Source of the DNA: DATJLY01 sp035532935
GTDB taxonomy: Bacteria > Pseudomonadota > Alphaproteobacteria > ATCC43930 > CGMCC-115725
Assembly: GCA_035532935.1 (NCBI GenBank)
Contig: DATKQE010000013.1
Span: 48,566-112,565 of the forward strand
Reading direction: 5' to 3'
Length of the DNA stretch: 64,000 nucleotides
Below, piece by piece: positions 42,872 to 52,622 of the stretch. The notes under the pieces are model-generated. The model had not been told where the DNA came from. It saw only the letters and a program-made list of their open reading frames with translations, and searched no databases. The translations under genes and the position numbers were made by a program. How positions within the stretch are numbered: the stretch's first letter is position 1; each line of letters opens with the position of its first letter.

Positions 42872-45184
42872 TCATTTCGGTTGCAATACGAGCGTGCCGC
42901 CGCTCGCATCCTTGCCGAAGGTGACATAGTCCCCGTCGCGCCACTGCCGCATGAGATCGCCCCAATGCGGTGACATTGGGTTGCCGGATTGCCCGGGCGT
43001 GATCATGAAACGCGCGTCATCGGGGCGGGCGAGATCGACGATCATGCGCAGCGTCGGCCCATGGCGGTCGCGGAAGGGCGAGGCTTCGCTGCGCACATCC
43101 ATAACCGCGGCATTCACGGTGAAGTCGCCGCCGTCGGCGGGAATGGCAAGCCGGGTCCAATCCGCGATGACCGGCACGTGCGACCAGAATCCGCTGCGGA
43201 ACGTGGCGCGATGCGCCTCGCCCCAGCGCCACTGCGCCATGTCGGCGCCATAGCGCCGGCGCAGACCGGCGAGCGCCTCGCGGAGCGCGGTCGTTAGCGC
43301 CTCGGCGCAGCTTGGGACACACCAATTGGGATGCGCGGTGAGAATGCGGCGCGTCACGCCCGGCTGCAGGCCCCAGTAATCATGGAAATAGGGGCCCAGC
43401 CGCGGTGCCAGGACGACGCGCTCGAACGCCCTGAGCCAGGCGGTGTAGATGAGCGGCTCAGGCTTGGTGCGGTCCATGCGGAAATTCCATCGACCCAGCA
43501 GCGCCACGGCGTCGCGCGAGCCGGGATCGCTCGGCACGATCCGCAGCATCAGCGGCAGCAGGCGCTGCGCCGGCAGCGAGAGATCGTCGGCCTGGATCGC
43601 CGCGCTCGCCGCGGGAGACTGGCGCGGCACGGCATCGAGCAGCTGGTTGATGCGCTCGGCGCGGTAGGGCGGTTCCCAGTCGCGCGTGATCAGATAGGGA
43701 TAGTCGTCGGGCACGATCTTGTTGTTGGCGGTCACGATGCGGCCCGACGGCGGATCATAGGCGCTCGGCAAGGCGTCGAACGGGACCGTGCCGATCCAGT
43801 CGTATTTTCCGGTCCAGCCCGGCTCCGGCAGCGAGCCGTCGCCCGAGGCGCGGATCGGAATCCGTGCCGGCGCGGCAAAGCCGATATGCCCGTCGACATC
43901 GGCGTAGACGATGTTCTGCTGCGGCGCGACCCAGTCTTTCAGAGCCGCGCGGAAGCTCATCCAGTCGCCAGCATGGCTCATTTCCCACAGCGCCTGCGGC
44001 GTGCGATCGTCGGCGCCGAGCCAGGTCGTCTGTAGCGCCAGCATCTCGCCGCTCTTGCCATCGGCCAGATCGGAGATGATGGGGCCATGCCGCGTCGCGC
44101 GCACCGTGATCGTGACGGGCGCAGCGTCGTGAATGCCGATCCGCTCGGTTCGCGTGATGAAGGGACGCGGGCCGCCCGGGGCGAGATAGCGGCTCGGGTC
44201 GGCAGGATCGGGCTTCTCGATGAAAAGGTCTTCGACGTCGCCGCCGGTGGTGGTGTAGCCCCAGGCGATGCGCGCATTGTGGCCGATGATCATGAACGGC
44301 GTGCCTGGCGCCGTGACCCCGGCGAGCTTCGTCGTGGGTGTCACGATCCGTGCCAGGTACCACACCCCTGGTGCCGAAAAATCGAGATGCGGATCGTTGG
44401 CAAGGAGCGGCTTGCCCGATTGCGAATGTGCGCCGTCGAGCACCCAGTTGTTGGACGCGGCCTGCGGCCCCGTGCCCGGTGGCAGCAGCGCATAGAGCCG
44501 GTCGAGCGGCAGTCGCCGATAGAGCGCGCGAATATTGCCGGATGCGGCTGGCGCGACGGTGGGGTAGGTCGGAAACAGCACCGCCAGCGCTGCGGGCGAT
44601 ACTTGCCGCAATAGCCGCGCTCGCAACAGCTCCCAGCGGTAATTGCCGGTGAGCTGCAGGTCCATGATCTTGCCCCAGACCAGCGAGTCCGCGGGCCGCC
44701 ACGGCGCTGGCGTGATGCCGAGGAGATAATATTCGGGCGGCAGCGCACCCCGCCGCGTCGCGAGAAAGGCGTTGACGCCGGCGGCATAGGCGTCGAGCGC
44801 GGCGCGCACCGGCGGCGACAGGAACCGGTATTGCGCCTCGGCCGCGCGATAGAGGCCGAGCGTGCGCATGGTGCGGTCGAGGGCGAGCGTATGCCGGCCG
44901 AACACCTCGGAAAGCCGCCCCGCGCCATAGCGCCGCATCATGTCCATGGCGAAGAGCCGGTCTTGCGCGTGCAAAAATCCCAGCGCGAAATCGGCATCGT
45001 GCTCGTTCGCCGCGTGAATTGTCGGAATGCCGTAGGCGTCGCGGGTGATGCGAACGTCGGCCGTCAGCCCCGGCAGCGCCAGAACGCCGTCCGTCTGCGG
45101 CAGCGACGAGCGCAGGAACGCGTAGCCGGCGCCCGCTGCCAGCACGCACAGCAGCAGAATTCCAGCGACGATGCGGCGCAGCAC
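42872..45184 (-). CDS. Penicillin acylase family Ntn hydrolase
   Basis: A 770-residue proenzyme with an N-terminal signal or anchor segment (residues 5-22). The new N-terminal nucleophile after self-processing is Ser244 in QAASNNWVLDGAHS, and further conserved blocks are LLANDPHLDFSAPGVWY and YTTTGGDVEDLF. Members cleave penicillins, N-acyl homoserine lactones or other amides, in the periplasm. The gene starts two bases after an aldehyde dehydrogenase gene, so the pair is one operon. Together they might use acylated amines, but this is a guess. Confidence 0.92.
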   Translation of the reverse strand: MLRRIVAGILLLCVLAAGAGYAFLRSSLPQTDGVLALPGLTADVRITRDAYGIPTIHAANEHDADFALGFLHAQDRLFAMDMMRRYGAGRLSEVFGRHTLALDRTMRTLGLYRAAEAQYRFLSPPVRAALDAYAAGVNAFLATRRGALPPEYYLLGITPAPWRPADSLVWGKIMDLQLTGNYRWELLRARLLRQVSPAALAVLFPTYPTVAPAASGNIRALYRRLPLDRLYALLPPGTGPQAASNNWVLDGAHSQSGKPLLANDPHLDFSAPGVWYLARIVTPTTKLAGVTAPGTPFMIIGHNARIAWGYTTTGGDVEDLFIEKPDPADPSRYLAPGGPRPFITRTERIGIHDAAPVTITVRATRHGPIISDLADGKSGEMLALQTTWLGADDRTPQALWEMSHAGDWMSFRAALKDWVAPQQNIVYADVDGHIGFAAPARIPIRASGDGSLPEPGWTGKYDWIGTVPFDALPSAYDPPSGRIVTANNKIVPDDYPYLITRDWEPPYRAERINQLLDAVPRQSPAASAAIQADDLSLPAQRLLPLMLRIVPSDPGSRDAVALLGRWNFRMDRTKPEPLIYTAWLRAFERVVLAPRLGPYFHDYWGLQPGVTRRILTAHPNWCVPSCAEALTTALREALAGLRRRYGADMAQWRWGEAHRATFRSGFWSHVPVIADWTRLAIPADGGDFTVNAAVMDVRSEASPFRDRHGPTLRMIVDLARPDDARFMITPGQSGNPMSPHWGDLMRQWRDGDYVTFGKDASGGTLVLQPK

Positions 45185-45186
45185 GA

Positions 45187-46686
45187 TCAGCCGAGATTGA
45201 CGATGATGGTCTTCTTCTGGGTGAAGTGCTCGAGCATCGCCTCGAGCGACGCCTCCTTGCCGAGGCCGGACTGCTTGATGCCGCCATAGGACATGTTGGC
45301 CTGAACCACCATGTTCTGGTTGACCTGGACGAGGCCCGCCTCGAGCCGCTGCGTCGCGTCGAGCGCGGTCTTGAGGTCGCGCGTCCAGATCGTCGCCGCA
45401 AGCCCGTATTCGGTGTCGTTCGCCTGCGCGATCGCGTCCTCATAATCCTTGAAGGCGATGACGCAGGTCACCGGACCGAAAATCTCCTCCCGCGCGAGGC
45501 GATGGTCGTTGGCGATCCCGGTGAAGATTACCGGCTGCACGAAATACCCGGCCTCGAGCCGGCGGTCGGACGGCATAGCCGAGCAGCGCAGGGTCCGCGC
45601 GCCCGGCGCCGCTTCACCGAGCCGGATATAGGATTGCACCTTGTCGTATTGCTGGCGCGAGATGATGGTGCCGATATCGGTCGCCTCGTCCAGCGGGTCG
45701 CCCATCTTCATCGCGTCCACCTTGGCCTTGAGCCGGGCGACGAAGGCATCGTGGATACCGTCCTCGACGAAGATGCGGCTCGCCGCGGTGCAGCTCTGCC
45801 CCTGGCGGGTGAAGCGCATGCCGATCACCGCGCCGTCGATCGCCTTGTCGAGATCGGCGTCGCCCATGACGATCATCGGGCTCTTGCCCCCCAGTTCGAG
45901 CGTCACCGGGATGAGCTTCTCCGCGGCGCTGCGATAGACCATCTTGCCGGTCTCGACCGAGCCGGTGAAGGTGACCTTGCCGACGCCCTTGTGCGCGACG
46001 AGCGGCGCGCCGCAGCCAGGCCCGTCGCCTGAGAGGATGTTGAGCACGCCCGGTGGCAGCACCTGGTTCATCACCTGGCAGGCGCGCAGCACGGCGAGCG
46101 GCGCCTCCTCGGCCGACTTCACCACCACCGCGTTGCCGGCCACCATCGCAGGCGCGATCTTGAGCGCCATCAGCAGCAGCGGCACGTTCCACGGAATGAT
46201 GGCGCCGACCACGCCCACCGGCTCGCGCTGGGTGATGGTGATCGAGCCGGGCCGGAACGGGACGCTCTCGCCCTTGAGCTCGGAGCCGAGCCCGCCATAG
46301 AAGATCAGCACGTCGGCGAACACGCCCGCCTCGACCCGGCTCTCGGTCCGGATCGCCTTGCCGGTCTCGAGCGTGATGAGGCGCGCCAGTTCCTCGACAT
46401 GGTCGTTGAGCAGTCGGCCGCATTCATAGACGAGCCGGCCGCGCTCGCGCGCCGCGAGCTTGGCCCAACCCTTCTGCGCCTTGGCCGCCGCGGCGACGGC
46501 CATGTCGACATCGGGCGCCGTCCCCTCGGCCGCGTCCGCGACGTGCTCCTGCGTCGCCGGATTGAGGATGGCGAAGGTCCGTCCCGTCACCGCGGGCACC
46601 ATGGCGCCGTCGATCAGCATCTTGTTGGAAAGCTCGCGCGCCAACGCGCGCGGATCGAGCACCGGCTCGAGGCGATTGCCCGGCAT
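45187..46686 (-). CDS. NAD(P)-dependent aldehyde dehydrogenase
   Basis: A 499-residue ALDH-superfamily enzyme. The catalytic cysteine is in TRQGQSCTAASRIFVEDG and the general base glutamate in VTLELGGKSPMIVMG. The nucleotide-binding segment is TFTGSVETGK, and the Rossmann entry is IIPWNVPLLLMALKIAPA. Cofactor preference and aldehyde are unknown. It is not the MmsA type needed for the valine genes further on, since it lacks CoA-dependent family marks. It is the first gene of an operon with the penicillin acylase. Confidence 0.92.
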   Translation of the reverse strand: MPGNRLEPVLDPRALARELSNKMLIDGAMVPAVTGRTFAILNPATQEHVADAAEGTAPDVDMAVAAAAKAQKGWAKLAARERGRLVYECGRLLNDHVEELARLITLETGKAIRTESRVEAGVFADVLIFYGGLGSELKGESVPFRPGSITITQREPVGVVGAIIPWNVPLLLMALKIAPAMVAGNAVVVKSAEEAPLAVLRACQVMNQVLPPGVLNILSGDGPGCGAPLVAHKGVGKVTFTGSVETGKMVYRSAAEKLIPVTLELGGKSPMIVMGDADLDKAIDGAVIGMRFTRQGQSCTAASRIFVEDGIHDAFVARLKAKVDAMKMGDPLDEATDIGTIISRQQYDKVQSYIRLGEAAPGARTLRCSAMPSDRRLEAGYFVQPVIFTGIANDHRLAREEIFGPVTCVIAFKDYEDAIAQANDTEYGLAATIWTRDLKTALDATQRLEAGLVQVNQNMVVQANMSYGGIKQSGLGKEASLEAMLEHFTQKKTIIVNLG

Positions 46687-46798
46687 GGAGTGCCTCCCTG
46701 GCCGCGATGTCAGAGCCGCAGCTTTACCGCATCGCCCGCGCGTAAGGAAGTTCCAACCGGATGCGGCGCCGTGCGTGCGGGGTGCGTCGATGTCGGAC

Positions 46799-48289
46799 CT
46801 AAGCGGCGCTGCGCTCGGCGGCGAGGCAGGGCATGCGGACGATGACGGTCGTGCCCCGGCCGACAGCGCTTTCGATGTCGATCCGTCCGCCGTGCTGCTC
46901 GACGATCTGCTTCACCAACGGAAGGCCGAGACCGGTGCCGAAGCTCTTGGTGGTGAAGAGCGGTTCGAAGACCCGCCCCAGGATCTCGGGCGGAATGCCG
47001 GTGCCGTTGAGTTCGAACAGTTCGCCCGACACCCGTGTTCCGATGGCGATGCGGTGCTCACCCTCGCGCTCGCTCACCGCGTGCGCGGCGTTTTCGACGA
47101 GGCTGGTGAGGACCTGCCGCATCCGCACCGCATCCCAATAGACCCGCGAGCTCCTGCTCCAAAAGTCGCGCCGCAGCTCCACGTTCGGCGGCAGCTTCTG
47201 TTCGGCGAGCGCGGTCTCGAGCCAGTCGTCCGCGATCATGCCGGCGCAGTGCAACTCGCGCGAATGCGTATAGTCAACCAGATCGTCGATGATGCGCGCG
47301 CAGCGCATTATGCTGCGCTCGGCGCGGCCGAGCGGGCGTTCGAAATCGGTACCGTGGGCCTGTGCCATCTCCCGGATCGTGAAGAGCGAATTGCGAATCG
47401 CGCTCAGCGGGTTGCGCAGCTCGTGCGCGATCGACGCGGTGAGCTGGCCGATGGTGGAAAGCCGCTCGCTGCATAGCAGATCCGCCTGCGCCTGGCGCAG
47501 CTCGGCCGTGCGCGCGTCGATCTTCTCGTGCAAGCGCGCGGCTTCATCGATGGCCTGACGCGTCAATCTCTCGTCGGCGATCGACCCGGCGAGGCCGATG
47601 GTGATGATCGCGGCGGTGACGCCGGCCACCGCGACGGCGAGATACTGGGGCGCGATGGCCGCGCTCGGGATCGCCACCGTCGGATCATAGACGACGGAAA
47701 GGGCGGTCATGCCGACGAAGTGGAGCCCGACGATCGCCAGTACCAGGAGCAAGGCGGCGGCCGAGCGCACGGTCAGGCTCGGCGTCCGCGCCCGAACCCA
47801 AAACGCCAAGGCGGACAGCCCGACGCCGATCGCGAGCGACGCAACGACATAGCCGGCGTTCCAACTAAGATTGCCGGGAAAGCGCATCGCGGCCACGCCG
47901 ACATAATGCATGGCGCCGACCGCCCCGCCGACCAGGGCACCGCCGAACGCGGCTCGGCGCGCGCGCAGCGCGACGGTCACGCCCAGTCCGCTCATTAGCA
48001 CGGCGATCACGGCCGAGAGCGCAGTCAGGCCGAGGTCGTAGCCGACCGGTATCCCCGGGCGGTAGGCAAGCTCGGCAATGAAATGAGTGGTCCATACGCC
48101 GCAGCCGAAGACGACGGCGGATGCCGCCAGCCAGGCGATCTGTCTTCCCTCTTGGGCGTTTTCTGCCCGTCCGAAGAGGCTCGTCGTGGTGAAGCATGCG
48201 AACAGGCAGACGACGCCGGCGAGGACTACCAGGCGCAGATCGTGCTGCTGGATGAGGCAGGTAAAAACAGGATTGAGCATTCCCGCCAA
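46799..48289 (-). CDS. MHYT-domain sensor histidine kinase with altered ATP-binding G1 box
   Basis: A 496-residue membrane kinase. The N-terminal half has seven hydrophobic segments of an MHYT sensor, with the histidine motifs TTHFIAELA, AMHYVGVAAMR and LHFVGMTAL; MHYT domains are thought to bind copper and sense gases such as NO or oxygen. A coiled coil leads to the phospho-acceptor His289 (ASIAHELRNPLSAIR). The N box (Asn400) and G2 box (FGTGLGLPL) are normal. The G1 box reads LFELNGTGIPPE where D-x-G-x-G is expected, so position 427 is Leu instead of Asp. No response regulator is adjacent. Confidence 0.88.
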   Translation of the reverse strand: MAGMLNPVFTCLIQQHDLRLVVLAGVVCLFACFTTTSLFGRAENAQEGRQIAWLAASAVVFGCGVWTTHFIAELAYRPGIPVGYDLGLTALSAVIAVLMSGLGVTVALRARRAAFGGALVGGAVGAMHYVGVAAMRFPGNLSWNAGYVVASLAIGVGLSALAFWVRARTPSLTVRSAAALLLVLAIVGLHFVGMTALSVVYDPTVAIPSAAIAPQYLAVAVAGVTAAIITIGLAGSIADERLTRQAIDEAARLHEKIDARTAELRQAQADLLCSERLSTIGQLTASIAHELRNPLSAIRNSLFTIREMAQAHGTDFERPLGRAERSIMRCARIIDDLVDYTHSRELHCAGMIADDWLETALAEQKLPPNVELRRDFWSRSSRVYWDAVRMRQVLTSLVENAAHAVSEREGEHRIAIGTRVSGELFELNGTGIPPEILGRVFEPLFTTKSFGTGLGLPLVKQIVEQHGGRIDIESAVGRGTTVIVRMPCLAAERSAA

Positions 48290-48361
48290 GGTAGCGGCGA
48301 ACCGGTAACGCTTGATTAAGCCGGCCGGCGAAATTCGGTGGGAGCCAACCCGGCCGGGTGC

Positions 48362-49510
48362 CTAGCCCAGCTCCTTGAGGATGGCCGCGCGGTCGCCGTC
48401 GAGATCGGGGGCCGGATCGCGCGTGGCCGGGTCGGGAAATGCCGAGAATTTGAGTGGATTGCCGGCCAGCCGCAGGGTGCCTGCGTCCTTGTCCTCGACC
48501 GTGATCAGCATGTTGCGCGCGGCCACTTGCGGATGCGCCAGCGCCTGGGCGACGTTGTTGATCGGGCCGCAAGGAATGCCGGCCGCCTCGAGCACCGAGA
48601 TCCATTGCGCGGTCGGGCGCTCCTTGAGCGTGCGCTCGAGCTCGCCCTGGAGCCGCGGCTGGTTCTGCATCCGGAGATCGTTGCTGCGGTAAAGCGGGCT
48701 CTCGGCCAGATCCTTGCGGCCGAGCGCGGCGCAGAGCTTCTGGAAGAGCCCGTCATTGCCGGCGGCGATGATGATGTTGCCATCGCCGGTCGCCAGCGCC
48801 TGGAACGGCGTGATGGTGGGATGACGCGCCCCGAGCGGACCCGGAATCTCGCCCAGCACGGTGTAGCGCATCACCGCGTTTTCGAGGAGCGCGATCTGGC
48901 AGTCGAGCATGCCGATATCGATCTTGGTCGCCTCGCCGCTGCGCTCGCGATGCAGCAGCGCGGCATTGACCGCGATCGCGGTATAGAGCCCGGCGCCGAT
49001 ATCGCCGATCGACGTGCCGACGCGCGCCGGCGGCTGGCCGGGATAGCCGGTGATGCTCATGATCCCGCCCAGGCCCTGAACCACCATGTCGTAGGCGGGG
49101 TGGCTCGAATAGGGCCCGGTATGGCCGAAGCCCGAGGCGGCGGCATAGACGAGGCGCGGATAGCGGGGATGCAGCGTTTCCCAGCCATAGCCGAGCTTCT
49201 CCATCGTGCCGGGCCGGAAATTTTCGACCAGGACGTCGGCCTTGGCGAGAAGCCGCGCGAAGATCGCACGGTCGGAATCGGCCTTGAGATCGAGCGCGAT
49301 CGACTGCTTGCCGCGGTTGACCGAGGCGAAATAGGTCGACTTGCCGGCGCGGAAGGGGCCGTATTCGCGGGCGTCGTCGCCCTTGCCCGGCGGCTCGACC
49401 TTGATCACCCGCGCGCCCATCTCGGCCATCAGCATGGTGCAATAGGGCCCGGCGAGGATACGCGACAGATCGAGCACGAGAATGCCCGCAAGCGGGCCAT
49501 TGGCGGCCAT
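48362..49510 (-). CDS. CaiB/BaiF-type (family III) CoA-transferase
   Basis: A 382-residue family III CoA-transferase. It opens MAANGPLAGILVLDLSRILA, binds CoA through ARVIKVEPPGKGDDAREYG, and has the expected nucleophile Asp170 in RVGTSIGDIGAG. The FRPGTMEKLGYGWE block is also typical. It stands alone: the neighbours are a kinase and a divergent hydrolase. Formyl-, succinyl- or carnitine-type substrates are all possible. The ATG at 49510 is chosen because longer forms add an unconserved tail. Confidence 0.92.
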   Translation of the reverse strand: MAANGPLAGILVLDLSRILAGPYCTMLMAEMGARVIKVEPPGKGDDAREYGPFRAGKSTYFASVNRGKQSIALDLKADSDRAIFARLLAKADVLVENFRPGTMEKLGYGWETLHPRYPRLVYAAASGFGHTGPYSSHPAYDMVVQGLGGIMSITGYPGQPPARVGTSIGDIGAGLYTAIAVNAALLHRERSGEATKIDIGMLDCQIALLENAVMRYTVLGEIPGPLGARHPTITPFQALATGDGNIIIAAGNDGLFQKLCAALGRKDLAESPLYRSNDLRMQNQPRLQGELERTLKERPTAQWISVLEAAGIPCGPINNVAQALAHPQVAARNMLITVEDKDAGTLRLAGNPLKFSAFPDPATRDPAPDLDGDRAAILKELG

Positions 49511-49611
49511 CGCGATGCCTTTCACCACAGCACGGAACGCGCCCTCATACCGCCTCCCCGGTCCGGCGGCAATCGCTTGCGCCGCCGGCACGGTTGCGGG
49601 ATGGTGCCGCG

Positions 49612-50451
49612 ATGATCGAGCGCTCGCTTCTCTGTCTGGGGCCGCACGGCTTCTATCGGATGGCCTATGCCGAATGGGGCAAGGCGGAGGGGCGCACCAT
49701 CGTCTGCGTCCATGGCCTCACCCGCAACGGCCGCGACTTCGATGCCCTCGCCGCTTCGCTCGCGCCCGAGGCCCGGATCGTCTGCCCCGACATGCCCGGG
49801 CGGGGACGGAGCGATTTCCTGCCCCATGGCGAGGACTATGCCTATCCCACCTATCTCGGCGCCGTCGCCGCGCTGCTGGCGCGGCTCGGCATGAGCGAGG
49901 TCGATTGGATCGGAACCTCGATGGGCGGCATCATCGGCATGTTGCTGGCGGCGCTGCCGGGATCGCCGATCCGCCGCATCGTGCTCAACGACATCGGCGC
50001 GGTCATCGCCGCCGCGGGGCTGCGGCGGCTTTCGACCTATGTCGGGCACGACCCGAGCTTTGCCGATCTGTCGGCGCTTGAGGCGGCGCTGCGCCGGGTC
50101 GCCGCGCCATTCGGCCCGCTTTCCGACGAGCAATGGGCTCATCTCGCCCGCTTCAGCGCGCGAAATCTGCCCGACGGGCGGCTCGGCTGGGCCTATGACC
50201 CGCGCATCGGCGACGCTTTGCGGGCGGGCGAAGCGACGGACATCGATCTCTGGGCGCAATGGGACGCGATCCGGGTGCCGACGCTGGTCCTGCGCGGCGC
50301 GGATTCCGACATTCTGCGGCACGAGGACGCGGTCGCGATGACCACGCGGGGACCGCGCGCGCGCCTCGTCGAGTTGCCGGGGATCGGCCATGCGCCGGCG
50401 CTGATGGCGGCGGACCAGATCGCCCTGGTGCGAGATTTCCTGCTCGCGTGA
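49612..50451 (+). CDS. Alpha/beta hydrolase
   Basis: A 279-residue hydrolase of the alpha/beta fold. The oxyanion loop is VHGLTRNGRDFD, the nucleophile elbow is WIGTSMGGIIGM (Ser), the acid is likely in LRGADSDILRHED and the histidine in LPGIGHAPAL. Relatives include haloalkane- and ester-hydrolases, but the substrate cannot be inferred. There is no signal peptide. It is divergent from the CaiB-type gene and followed by a second, unrelated alpha/beta hydrolase 57 bases downstream. Confidence 0.88.
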   Translation: MIERSLLCLGPHGFYRMAYAEWGKAEGRTIVCVHGLTRNGRDFDALAASLAPEARIVCPDMPGRGRSDFLPHGEDYAYPTYLGAVAALLARLGMSEVDWIGTSMGGIIGMLLAALPGSPIRRIVLNDIGAVIAAAGLRRLSTYVGHDPSFADLSALEAALRRVAAPFGPLSDEQWAHLARFSARNLPDGRLGWAYDPRIGDALRAGEATDIDLWAQWDAIRVPTLVLRGADSDILRHEDAVAMTTRGPRARLVELPGIGHAPALMAADQIALVRDFLLA

Positions 50452-50508
50452 TGTCGCTTTCGATGGACCGACCCGCCGCCAGCGGCGGAATGGCAGGCCG
50501 GCGCTGAG

Positions 50509-51531
50509 ATGGAGCAGGCTCGGCTGATCCCGCCGGCCGCGCTCGAAGGATTGTCGTTCGCGCCGTTCGCGCCGCGCGCGCCATGGTGGGGCGGCGATCT
50601 GCAGAGCCTCAGCAACTATCTCCGCCCGCGCGCGAGGCTGCACGGCTATTCGGCCGAACGCCTGATCTTGCCGCTGGACGACGGCAGCGGTGACCGCCTT
50701 GCGGCGACGCTCAACCGCCCGGCACCCGGCGCGCCGCCGCTTCCCTTGGTCGTGCTCATCCATGGCCTCGGCGGCGACGAACTGAGCGCCTATATGCGCC
50801 GCAGCGCCGTGCATTTCTGCGCGCACGGCTATCCGGTGCTGCGCCTCAACCTGCGCGGGGCAGGGCCGTCGCGACCGTTCTGCCGGCTGCAATATCATGG
50901 TGGAAGGAGCGACGATTTTGCGATGGCGCTGGCGGCGCTGCCAGAGCCGCTCGCGTCCCAGGGGATCGTCGCGATCGGCTTCTCGCTCGGCGGCAACATG
51001 CTGCTCAAGTTCTTGGGCGAGCGCGGCGCGGCGGCGCGTGTGCGCGCGGCGGTCTCGGTATCGGCGCCGATCGACCTCGCCGCGACGTCACGGCACATGC
51101 AGCGCCGGCGCAACGCACCCTATCAGGCCTATCTCATGCGCGACATTCGCCGCGAGGCGGCGGCGCCCGCCGCAGTGCTTTCGCCCGAGGAGCGCCGCGT
51201 CCTTGGCCGCGTGCGCAGCATCCGGGAGTTCGACGAATTATTTACTGCGCCGCACAATGGCTTCGCCGGCGCCGACGATTATTACGCGCGCAACGCCGCG
51301 CAAAATTTTCTCGGCACGATTGCGGTGCCGACGCTCGTCATCCATGCGCTCGACGATCCCTGGGTCCCGTCCGATCCTTATCGCGCGGTCGACTGGAGCG
51401 GCAATCCCCATCTCGTGCCGCTGTTGCCGAAGCAGGGCGGGCATATCGGCTTCCAGGGCAGCGACCCGCCCACGTCATGGCACGACGCCGCCATCGCCCG
51501 GTTCCTCGTGGCGGCGCTCAGCCGGCGCTGA
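50509..51531 (+). CDS. YheT-family alpha/beta hydrolase
   Basis: A 340-residue hydrolase of the YheT/ABHD1-3 branch. It shows the family start (FAPRAPWWGGDLQSLSNYL), the oxyanion loop LVVLIHGLGGDELSAYM, LNLRGAGPSRP, the nucleophile elbow GFSLGGNMLLKFLGE and the late histidine in KQGGHIGFQG. Human ABHD3 relatives act on lipids; the bacterial role is unknown. Its last 14 bases overlap the 3' end of hemB on the other strand. Confidence 0.9.
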   Translation: MEQARLIPPAALEGLSFAPFAPRAPWWGGDLQSLSNYLRPRARLHGYSAERLILPLDDGSGDRLAATLNRPAPGAPPLPLVVLIHGLGGDELSAYMRRSAVHFCAHGYPVLRLNLRGAGPSRPFCRLQYHGGRSDDFAMALAALPEPLASQGIVAIGFSLGGNMLLKFLGERGAAARVRAAVSVSAPIDLAATSRHMQRRRNAPYQAYLMRDIRREAAAPAAVLSPEERRVLGRVRSIREFDELFTAPHNGFAGADDYYARNAAQNFLGTIAVPTLVIHALDDPWVPSDPYRAVDWSGNPHLVPLLPKQGGHIGFQGSDPPTSWHDAAIARFLVAALSRR

Positions 51532-52531
51532 GCCGCTTTGCCGCCCATAGAGCGGCATAGGTGAGGATGCCGTCGGCGCCGGCACGCTTGAACCCGAGCA
51601 GCGTTTCCATCACCACCGACTCGTCGAGCCAGCCGCGCTCGATCGCGCCCTGGAGCATCGCGTATTCGCCGCTCACCTGATAGACATAGGTCGGAACCAG
51701 GAACCGTTCCTTGACGCGCCGGACGATGTCGAGATAGGGCAGCCCGGGCTTCACCATCACCATGTCCGCCCCCTCGGCGAGGTCGAGCGCCACTTCGCGC
51801 AGCGCCTCGTCGCCGTTGGCGGGATCCATCTGATAGGTGCGCTTGTCGGCCTTGCCGAGCGAGGATTTCGACCCGATCGCGTCACGGAACGGACCATAGA
51901 AGCCCGAGGCGTATTTCGCCGCATAGGACATGATGCGCACGCGCTCGAAGCCGGCGCCGTCGAGCGCGTCGCGGATGGCACCGACGCGCCCGTCCATCAT
52001 GTCGGATGGCGCGATCACGTCGGCACCGGCCTCGGCCTGGACGACCGCCTGGCGGCACAGGATCGCGACCGTCTCGTCATTGGCGACCTCGCCGTCGCGC
52101 ACCACCCCGTCATGGCCATGCGTGGTGAAGGGATCGAGCGCCACGTCGCACATGACGCCGAGCGCGGGATGCACCTTCTTCACCGCCCGCACGGCGCGGC
52201 AGACGAGATTGTCGGGATTGACCGCCTCCTCGCCGTCCGGCGTCTTGCGCTCGGGCGGCGTCGCGGGAAAGACGGCGATGAGCGGGATGCCGAGGGACTG
52301 TGCTTCGCCCGCCGCGTCCGTGAGCGCCGCGATCGACAGCCGGTTCACGCCCGGCATCGACGCGATCGGCGTGCGTGCCGCCGCTTCGTCATGGACGAAC
52401 ACCGGCCAGATGAGATCGGCCGGGGTGAGGACATGCTCGGCCACGAGCCGGCGCGACCACGCATCGCGGCGGTTGCGGCGCAGGCGGATGCGGGGATAGG
52501 CGCCGAGCGGCTGGGACGGAAAGCGGGACAA
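51518..52531 (-). CDS. hemB: Delta-aminolevulinic acid dehydratase HemB
   Basis: This enzyme joins two 5-aminolevulinate molecules to porphobilinogen for haem. Two active-site lysines are visible, in SYAAKYASGFYGPFRDA and DMVMVKPGLPYLDI. The metal-loop region reads MCDVALDPFTTHGHDG, without the cysteine triplet of zinc enzymes, so it is the magnesium type. SPSDMMDGRVGAIR is the family signature. No ATG precedes the conserved region; I place the start at TTG 52531, giving 337 residues, close to the family length. A TTG at 52597 is the alternative. Confidence 0.93.
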   Translation of the reverse strand: MSRFPSQPLGAYPRIRLRRNRRDAWSRRLVAEHVLTPADLIWPVFVHDEAAARTPIASMPGVNRLSIAALTDAAGEAQSLGIPLIAVFPATPPERKTPDGEEAVNPDNLVCRAVRAVKKVHPALGVMCDVALDPFTTHGHDGVVRDGEVANDETVAILCRQAVVQAEAGADVIAPSDMMDGRVGAIRDALDGAGFERVRIMSYAAKYASGFYGPFRDAIGSKSSLGKADKRTYQMDPANGDEALREVALDLAEGADMVMVKPGLPYLDIVRRVKERFLVPTYVYQVSGEYAMLQGAIERGWLDESVVMETLLGFKRAGADGILTYAALWAAKRLSAG

Positions 52532-52622
52532 GGGCGGCGGCCTCGGTGCGGGCGGCGATGGGCGGCCGATGATAGGCAGCCGGCCGGAGCGGGGCAACGC
52601 CGATCCGTGCTATGATCGGGCC

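Noticed and set aside
49522..50898. A 458-codon minus-strand frame over the two hydrolase genes
   Set aside because: It runs antisense to two hydrolases with intact catalytic motifs and carries no domain.
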